A stretch of DNA of 64,000 nt from Macrotrachela quadricornifera (Eukaryota > Rotifera > Eurotatoria > Philodinida > Philodinidae): assembly GCA_022393335.1 (NCBI GenBank), contig JAJEKB010019237.1, positions 20,762 through 84,761 of the forward strand. The letters run 5' to 3'. Positions 55,830 through 64,000 of this stretch are shown piece by piece (the first letter of the stretch is position 1; every line of letters starts with the position of its first letter). Made by a program: the position numbers and the translations under genes. A model generated the notes under the pieces. That model saw only the letters and a list, made by a program, of their open reading frames with translations, was not told where the DNA came from and made no database searches.

Positions 55830-57178
55830 ATCATCGGTAAAAAATTGTAGATTAACACTCAGTATTATCGAGAAACATGAGTACAATGGCAGTAGTTAAC
55901 AAAAAAGTCATCATATTTTACCCAAACCGAAAGGGTGGGAGATTTTGAACTAGTAGAATTGTAGAGCAAGTGAAGCTCTACCGAACACAATGTGATATTA
56001 TATCGAACAATTCGGCTTTTCGGAAAAATTTAGGACCCAGTATAGAGATGGTCTCGACGGATAATTTGGACAAAAAAACTGAAAATTTTTTTAAAATTCA
56101 AATTAAGTTTTGCATGATAAAATGCGCCTTTTCAAGAGCAATCCGAATATGATATTGGATATTACTTTATATGTTGATTTCATAGACAAAAATGCAAAAA
56201 ACTGTAGGTCAAAAAGGGCAAAAAACCGAGTTTTTGACATTTCCGTGCTAATAATATTTTGAGTCTAGTTGTATGAAAAAGAGACCTATTTAAAAATTTT
56301 TTTATCAAAATACTTATAATTGAAAGCTCTATCAACGCTGAAAGTTTCATTTAAATTTGAGAAAACTTTTGTAAACGCGATTGAGATCCGGTGGAAATAC
56401 CCATGTATTTCATTCATTTTCGGTTCATGTTTAACATCACTTTTTATAGACGTTTTACAATTTTTCGTATCATGTTTTTTAAAATCTTCGATTCATAAAT
56501 AAAATGATTATGAAAGAAATATAAGTGGAAAACATTTTTGAAAAAATATATTATTCAACCCAAATTTTTGGATGATACCGCCTATTAATGACAGTAAAAT
56601 CATTTTAAGGTACTTGAATTATATGAGTACATTTAAATTATAAAAAAAGGTCATTGACTCAGTCATAAGTCATTTTAATAAATTAGAAAGAGAAAAAAAA
56701 ATGAATGCAAGGTCAATGCACTATACTTTTGTACTTGATATATCAATATGACTCAGCTTACGTATTTAGGAATAATACATATATTTCATTAGAAATTGAG
56801 TAGCTTTTGAAAAATTACTGACATGAATCTATAACGTGATATTTGAAAAAATATATTTGATTAGGTATCTTGTATTCGGACGTTTTTCTGTCTAGAAAGA
56901 CTGTTTATATGTTGAATCATCGTTTGACAATATTGAATTATCTTTCATTTTTAAACAAGGACAAAAAAAAATTGTTTAGAAGGCAATTTTCACATTGTTA
57001 TGCAATTTCTTATTATTTATAAATGATTAAATACAGAAAGCCGATAAACATTATTATGTGCATTCAACTATGAAAATTTATTCAAGTGTATCGAGTGAAT
57101 AAAAGCTGAGACGTTATTTACGACTATAAATGCATTTTTTTCTCTAATCAAAATTAATTTGACAGTTATATAAAAAAA
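55830..57178. other. Intergenic, repeat-like, no gene
   Basis: Between the AGL pseudogene and the CDF transporter. 55920-56470 is GC-richer and has two 60-residue frames without recognisable motif, probably remnants of an unidentified repeat. The last 300 bp are presumably the CDF promoter. Confidence 0.5.
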
Positions 57179-58939
57179 ATGTCTCATACGAATGATTCTT
57201 ATGATCATCAATTTGATAGAATTTCTCTTGCTGAGCTTCCATCAAACAAGGAATTGAGTTTGTCTTCAAATTCTTCACAATCATCACGTACACGACGAAC
57301 AAATGATCAAATAAACAATCGTCAAAATCAAAATCTAGAAAATGTATCTGTCTCAATAATTGATAATCATAAAACTTATGATCGATCACAAGATATTACC
57401 ACTGCACCACATATATTAAATCAACAATATCATAATGATAATAATGATACTTTATTAGATGATAATTCATATTATTCATTAAAACATATACTCGATAAAC
57501 GACATGGTCGACGTGATGATGATTCTCGATTATCACGACGTGTTAAAAATTTCTATAAAGATCAAGATTCATTAATTGATGATTATGAACGAGTATATAG
57601 TGGAGGAAGTGATAAACTAAACAAAGAAATGCAAAGTTTAAAGAAAAAGACTAATATATTAACTAAAGTTTCACTTGGTGTTAATATTGTAAGAATTATC
57701 AATTGATAATTAGGAATGAAATTTGTAAAGAGAAAACATATATATTTCTTTTTTTTAGGCTCTGTTTATACTAAAAATTGTCGCAGCTGCAGTTTCAAAA
57801 TCTCTTTCAGTTGTTTCATCTGTTATTGATTCTGCTGTTGATCTTGCAACATCAGTTATTTTATTTTGGGCATGGCATGCTATTAAAAAACGAAATCATT
57901 ATCTTTATCCACAAGGTAGATTAAATTTTGTTTTTAATTGTTTTTACCAACTCACTTTCTTTTTTTTTTCCTTTAGGTCGAACACGTCTTGAACCATTAT
58001 CAATTGTAATATTAGCAGTAATTATGTGTGCTGCTTCAGTTTTAGTTATTTATGAATCAATAGATACAATTATTAATACTGCACAATATTTTACAGAAAA
58101 AAATACAACAAAAACATTAACAGATATTGATATGAGTGCATTACCAATATCTGTTATGGTTGTAACAATTGTTCTTAAATTAATTTTATTTCTTATTTGT
58201 TCTCGTATTAAAACCCCAACAATGTCTGCATTGACTGCTGATCATATTAATGACGTTGCTTCGAATCTTGTTGCACTTTTTTGTGGTCTTATTGGTAAGA
58301 TATAATCATAATTGTATTTATATATTGTATTTATTTAAATTTTTTCAAGGATCATTTGCATATAAAAATAAAATCAATCAAAAGGCAATTGTTATTGATC
58401 CTGTTGGTGCTATTCTTATTTCATTTTATATTATTAGTACATGGATTCGACAAGCAAAAGGTTTGTCTATGATTTACGTTTCTTTCTTTTTTGAATTTTC
58501 TTATATTTATAATTTTATATAGGTCAAATAAAACTAATAAGTGGATATACAGCTGATCCAAAATTTCTTTCACAAATAACTGTATGTATAATTTTTTATT
58601 ATTATTTATAAATATAATTTTTTTTTTAATAAATTTTAGTGGTTAACATATCATCATTCATCGTTAATTAAAAAAATTGATACAGTTCGAGCATTTCATC
58701 TTGGTACAGCATATTTTGTTGAAGTTGATATTGTTTTACCAGAAGCTATGCCACTTAAAGAAGCACATGATATTGGAGAAGCATTACAAAAAAAAATTGA
58801 AGATTTACCAGAAGTTGAACGAGTATGTTTATTTTGAAATTTATTTTTCTATAATTTAATTTTTTTCAAAAATTAGGCATTTGTTCATCTTGATTATGAT
58901 TATGGTCATCATCCATCAAAAGAACATAAAAGTGTTTAA
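57179..58939 (+). CDS. Cation diffusion facilitator transporter, Mn-type (MTP-like)
   Basis: Seven exons, 57179-57688, 57759-57915, 57977-58294, 58350-58460, 58523-58581, 58640-58822 and 58877-58939, all in phase, give 466 residues. A hydrophilic N-terminus of about 165 residues is followed by the membrane region: [20 protein letters not shown] carries the DxxxD metal site of helix [20 protein letters not shown] the third helix, and [20 protein letters not shown] the DHxxD site of helix V. The aspartate-aspartate form, instead of His-Asp, marks the Mn-transporting CDF group of plants, fungi and some invertebrates. The C-terminal cytoplasmic domain ([40 protein letters not shown]) is the usual ferredoxin-like dimerisation domain. 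Likely a proton-coupled efflux pump loading Mn into Golgi or vacuole-like compartments. Confidence 0.93.
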
Positions 58940-59744
58940 AATTACTTCGTAGTTTTAAAATGTGATATATTTTTTTATTTTCTAATGTCTTACTAACAAT
59001 TATTAAATAAAGTGTCGATGCATAGCAAGTAAAAATGTATTTATTAAGGAACATAAAAATTAAATGAAATATTAATATGAGAATATATATATATTTTAAT
59101 CATATAGTTTTTAAAACAAGTGAATATTTTAATAATCAACAAGAAAAATATATTGTAACAATATTTATTACCATAATGAAAAAAAAGATACATTTAGAAT
59201 AAATATTATAGATCATGAAATCTAATATGACTATATCTGAATTTATTGCAAAGTGAAATATTCTTCAATTTCATGGTTTAAAAATAGCGTAGTTTTTTCT
59301 ATTATGATAGTTGATGTTTCATCGTATTTCTTTCTTATCATGTGAAATAAAATATTTTTTAAGTAAAATGATCTTATATTGATTTTTATTTATTTCGTTT
59401 TTATTTTATAATTATCTGACTAAGGTGAATTCGATGTCTATTCAATTCTCATTATGTTTTTCTCCTTGTCATTTTAATATTTATGTAATTCTCATATTTA
59501 ATATTTGATTTATAAAGTAATAAAATATCTATCAGAAAATACATTAAAATGTAATATAAATCATCTGTATTTTATTCATGATAAAAATATTTTAAAAGAT
59601 AATATAAAAAAGAGAGTGTTATTTATGTTTGCCTTAACTTAATATAGCTGATGAAAATTCAGTCAGAAAAGTAATCTAGTAAAGGAAACGATACTACTAT
59701 ATCAAGTGATAGTATTGATGTGGTGAATAATATAAACGTTGAGT

Positions 59745-59923
59745 CAGGGACGTAGCCAGGGAGTACCCTGGATGCCTGGGCACCCCTTTGGCGAAAAAAC
59801 ACCTGAAGGGGGGGGGTAGGAGTAAAGAATCTTTTCGCGAACCAAAAATTGATTTTTCTGATGGTGTGCACCTTTCTTAACAAGCTGAGCACTCCCCTTG
59901 AAAAATTCCTGGCTACGCCCCTG
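59745..59923. mobile_element. hAT-type MITE with 8-bp target duplication
   Basis: Flanked by CGTTGAGT at 59737-59744 and 59924-59931. Ends CAGGGACGTAGCCAGG (left) and, reversed, CAGGGGCGTAGCCAGG (right) are near-perfect inverted repeats. An 8-bp duplication and CAGGG ends are typical of the hAT superfamily. 179 bp, much GC-richer than its surroundings, no coding capacity. Confidence 0.92.
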
Positions 59924-62330
59924 CGTTGAGTACTAATTTTTCATACATTTTTGCCCATTATGACGGTATAGGTGAGTCAATTCAATTAGTAATAATAAAT
60001 AAACGAGAAGAAAGAGCATAAGTACATTTTTTTGAAATGTACTTGTAGTTCTCAAGAGTATCATGGCAAATAAATGATATATAGAGAATAACATAATATA
60101 AAAGCTAGAAATTGAGGAACACTCACAAAGTATCAATTAACATATTCAACACGATTTGTATCGATTGACTGCGATGTGACTCACTAATGACTCACATCTT
60201 CAGCAGTGTATTTTCAAAACTTGTTAATCATACTATTAGATAACTCTCAATTCGTTGTCTATTCCCTGTAAGAATCAGGTTTTTCGATGTATGTATTGAA
60301 CGTTCTCAACTTTTCTCGCCAAAATTACTCGTTCATTTGGTGTAACAAGACGCGCACTTTTGTTTATTCTTTATCTCATCCTGTCTATATTCTTATGTGA
60401 ATTTTTTCTCAATACATATCACTCAATAGAAGGATGAACGCTCTACAAGACAGGATACTTTTTATCAGAAACATACCTTGAAATGGTTTGACCTTCAACA
60501 CGCACACATGTAGTGGTGTAGATTTTCAACAAATCATATTTTCTCCACATTTCTTAAACAATGCCATGATAAAAAGTATGTAAATTTAATTTTCATATAA
60601 CAAGTAGAAGTGGGAGAAATTAATTAGTTTTTAACAAGATTGACTACGAGTTAATATATCTCTAAAGGTAACCGACTAAGTTTGTAATTTTATTTTCTAA
60701 GTTGATGATCGACTGAAGCAAGGACAACCGAAAAATAAACACAATCAATTCATTTTTTTTTATCTTTCTATATATTTGAAAGTAACGGCTCATAAATAAT
60801 GTCAGCTTGCTATTCACTAATGAAACGATTATTTTTTATTCAAACAGAAGCTGCATCTGAAGATACATAATATTGTTTCCTATTTATAACATAAATTTGA
60901 AGATTTTCATTTATACATTCATAAGCGAGACTGTTCAAGCCAGGAAAAGTTAATGATTTTAGTACTAATGTGAACTAACATTATTCGAACTTATTTTGAA
61001 CATTAAAAGTCGTTATTGATTGTCATCGAATACTTCAATATATGCCATCATTATAACATACATCAATTCTAGAGAAAGAACAACATTATTTCAACTGTAA
61101 TATACTGATTTATAAAATATAAAGTTGAAATAGATATATACAATTGTTTAATAAAAGATTAACTGGAAAAAAAGAGACCAATGATCAAAATGAAAAAATG
61201 TAATTTGAAATCTATAAATAACTAAATGATTGATGGAAAGAATCGTAGAGATTTTCAAAACGCTTAATTCATTAAATAGAAATATAAGAAAATCATAATC
61301 AATAATAATTTAAAAAGATGAAAAATTCAAAAAACAATCGCTTCTTCATGTATATTAAATTGATATTTTCAACTAAAGTCATGTTTAATTGCTTTATATT
61401 TTTCTGGAATACACATCATGTATAACTGGATAGTTGTACAGTATCTCTCATATAGTTTCCGACAAACTATAGTTACACTAGAATAACTATATTGTTAATC
61501 AATTGAGAACTAATATTATTCTAAGTCTCTACAAGATAATGTTTTATTTTATAGACAATAGACTTGCTATTGACTGAAAGTAGAGCTATTATTATCAGTC
61601 GACTTTGTACTTTCAAATGATGAAATTCAGCCTTTATTTTTTTCGTATTTATCAAGATCGTCTCGAATAAATGTTTCATATTTCCATAAAGAGACTATTA
61701 ATAGAAAAAACTATGAGCATTAATGTAATACTGCAATTTCGTTTCTTTGAATTCTATTTTTATCTAAAGTCAATAGAAGTTACTGCATGGTATGAACAAG
61801 CGTACCTTCACTAATCAACGCTCTTAAATTTATTCTTTCGAGATTCTCACCTTTCTTGATGAATTAGACAAGATTCTTTTTGCATTCTTTTAAAAGCATC
61901 TTGATAGAATTGCAAAAGAGAGGGTCATCGTTTATTTCTAACCTCGATATAAATCACGTACATATATTTCATTGCTTATTTCTATATCAACCGTTAACAT
62001 GATCATATTACCTCGGTAATTTGACATTTTGAAAATAGAAAACTGCTGTTTTATTTTGTTTCTCTTAAGGTATTTTTTAATTTGTTTTTTAATTATTCTA
62101 TTGTTACACCTATATTTTTTATATATCTATAATTATTGTGAAATTTTCTAATAAAATAGCGAAGAAAATTTAATTATAACAGGTCTATATTAATAAAAAG
62201 AATCTTGTAGAAGAATCTTAGTAGATTAAAAATATTGGATTGAGCTAATTGATTATTGGATAGATCTAGAGTTCTCTCACTTGTAAGTGATCTCTTCCAA
62301 TAGAAATGACACTAACAGCTAAATAACATT

Positions 62331-62893
62331 GGGAATATTCATCTGTCCTGAGCTACGTACAAGGAAACATTCTCAAGTGATCCACTCTGTTTGACTCCAT
62401 ATTTTGACCATATGTAGGGAACCAGTAGACGAGCTTCACTGCCAAAGGATTTCTGGTCTTATTGAGATTTGGCCGAGATAATGACTTCTCAGTAGATTCT
62501 TCCTATAGAGTGCTCTGTAGGGATCTAGTTTTCCGAAAAACAAATATTTTCGAATTTCGACCCAAAACTTTGTGCACATGAAGATTTCAGTTAGATTGTC
62601 TTATCTATACAGAGATATGAATTGCTCAATCTATCAATGTTTTACACAGAATTTAAAGGAAAGCGTATATATATCGAACAATTCGTATCTTGGCAATATA
62701 ATATGAAAAATTGATGAAACGTTATAGATGAGGTGGTTTACCCAAGATCTTCATATGTACCAAAATCTCAGAACGAAATTCGAAAATGTTTTTTTTCGGA
62801 AAACTAGCCTTTGGTAGTTACGCTAATCTATTAGATCCCTACATATGGTCAAAACATGAAATCAAACGAAACGGATCACTTGGAAATATTCCC
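62331..62893. repeat. Long imperfect hairpin, possible foldback MITE
   Basis: GGGAATATT at 62331 and AATATTCCC at 62885-62893 bound a structure whose arms match in several blocks: CAAGTGATCC, TTTTGACCATATGTAGGGA, GGxxTAGTTTTCCGAAAAA and TTTTCGAATTTCG. The left arm carries an extra 30 bp or so. No clear target duplication. Confidence 0.7.
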
Positions 62894-64000
62894 TCGTTAG
62901 TGAATAGTCAGAGCATATGTGATAGAAAAGGAAAAAAAGTACTCCTTATCTAATGTTGAAAAATATCTGTATATGAATTCATGATATATAGAGAAATATC
63001 GCACTTAATCTTTGCATATAGAATTCTATCAATCGGTAAATTTTTTGGACACGATGTCTATAGTGACTAAGCTAACATGCAGTCAATGTTGTTCAATTTT
63101 GAACTTTTTCATGAATGTGCTCCGAGAAATCGAAATGACATTTATTTCCTATGTATTGGATTTTGACAGTAATTCCTTTATGAATTAGATGCGGAAAAAA
63201 GTTCCCAGAAAGTTTTCTACCGATACATCCACAGCGCATCAGGCTGAAATCCGAAAAAAATTATGAAAATATATTTAGAAAGAATGTCAACTTATGATTC
63301 TAATTGACTAATTTTTATTCCTCGCAATTGCATTAGAGTATTTAACAAACGAGCGAACATGTACTAAAGCCTTTTAACTGAGTATTTTGTCTAAACGTCG
63401 TTATTTGCTCTTAATAAACCGACTATAATTTCGAAAAAAATTTTAAACGTATATATTAACAAGAGCATGAAATAATCATTCCAATTAGCTACTTTTGATT
63501 TTCTCTGATGAATCATACACAGCTATAAATTGTTTTAACATGTAATGCGAAGACTTTTACAGTAAGAATAAAAAACTTTTAATGATATTCTCACATTTAC
63601 ACCTTAAAATACTCTTTAAAATGACTATTTACTTATTGAAATTATTTAACTGACTGCAGAGATATATGGATTAAAAAAATGTTCAGAATTTTTCTTCGTA
63701 TTTGAATTCTTATTTAGATGTTTAATTAAAGACTGAGCTTTACAAATGATTTTTCTTTTCAATATCTTTAATTATAAGTGATGAAAAATCGATACAGATT
63801 TAATATGTTATCTTGAATACATTGTCATTCTACTAGGCATATTTCTACATTATATTTGATAATATTTAGTTTAGAATTTTATATTTGTAAAGTTCGTTCG
63901 AATCTATGATCGTAAAAGAAAACAAAATGATTTATTTTCTTTTCATTTGACGATGAAATGTTACTTGCTGCATAATTTGCTTGGTCTTTAAATATTTTTC

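Larger units (their letters stand above)
58940..64000. other. 5-kb non-coding region
   Basis: No coding frame of interest on either strand. Two structures stand out: a hAT-type MITE at 59745-59923 and a long imperfect hairpin at 62331-62893. The rest is unique-looking AT-rich DNA. Confidence 0.6.

Noticed and set aside
55970..56502. Two 60-residue + strand frames
   Set aside because: No recognisable motif; they lie in repeat-like DNA.
57144..57389. 81-residue minus-strand frame
   Set aside because: Antisense to the first exon of the CDF transporter.
1..64000. tRNA, rRNA, CRISPR, riboswitch and bacterial operon signals; the bdelloid spliced-leader gene
   Set aside because: None recognised by eye. 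The DNA is eukaryotic nuclear sequence, so bacterial features are not expected. A tRNAscan/Infernal run would be needed to exclude small RNA genes.

Overview
The window is nuclear DNA from a small, AT-rich animal genome with short introns (mostly 48-70 bp, GT...AG). Several features point to a bdelloid rotifer of the Rotaria/Adineta/Philodina kind. These are a decayed F-box/LRR gene and a decayed NAD:arginine ADP-ribosyltransferase gene, both of types that are very abundant in bdelloids as I know them, together with many short non-autonomous DNA transposons and one intronless gene of non-animal type. The assignment is inference; no rRNA or mitochondrial marker is present. Gene models below were built by joining reading frames across consensus splice sites, and most close perfectly in phase.

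Region 1 (1-31 kb) is ordinary gene-bearing DNA. It holds an unrecognised gene (64-1735, +), a small single-pass membrane protein (4207-4834, +), a G-patch protein of GPATCH2 type (5292-7260, -), a REPS-type EH-domain endocytic adaptor (8160-9649, -) and a two-exon secreted six-cysteine protein (10480-10890, -). It continues with an unusual zinc-finger/SDR protein (11648-13274, +), a 15-exon coiled-coil protein with a C-terminal CAP-Gly domain (13708-17672, -) and myotrophin (19274-22624, -). The last myotrophin intron contains an intronless 3CxxC zinc-finger gene (20473-21246, -). The region ends with the PQ-loop transporter SLC66A2 (26098-28858, +).

Region 2 (31-43 kb) is a tight co-oriented cluster on the + strand: a TANC/rolling-pebbles scaffold (RING, P-loop, ankyrin, TPR), SDHAF3, GK5 and MRPL46. 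Gaps between neighbours are 244-267 bp, and SDHAF3 and GK5 overlap by one base (TAATG). This is the best candidate for an operon-like unit. Its last three members are a succinate-dehydrogenase assembly factor, a glycerol-kinase family protein and a mitochondrial ribosomal protein.

Region 3 (43-56 kb) looks like accessory DNA. It starts with an intronless, secreted, probably GPI-anchored PQQ/sorbosone-dehydrogenase-like enzyme (43357-44736, -), a horizontal-transfer candidate. A graveyard follows: several MITEs (one TTAA-flanked piggyBac type with a nested hairpin), a GC-rich foldback element, an assembly gap bounded by inverted repeats, and four broken genes (an unrecognised fragment, an ART gene, an F-box/LRR gene and a glycogen-debranching-enzyme gene).

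Region 4 (56-64 kb) has one intact gene, a Mn-type cation diffusion facilitator (57179-58939, +). About 5 kb of non-coding DNA follows, holding one hAT MITE with an 8-bp target duplication and one long imperfect hairpin. I found no convincing RNA genes and no CRISPR; bacterial-style operators or terminators are not expected here.
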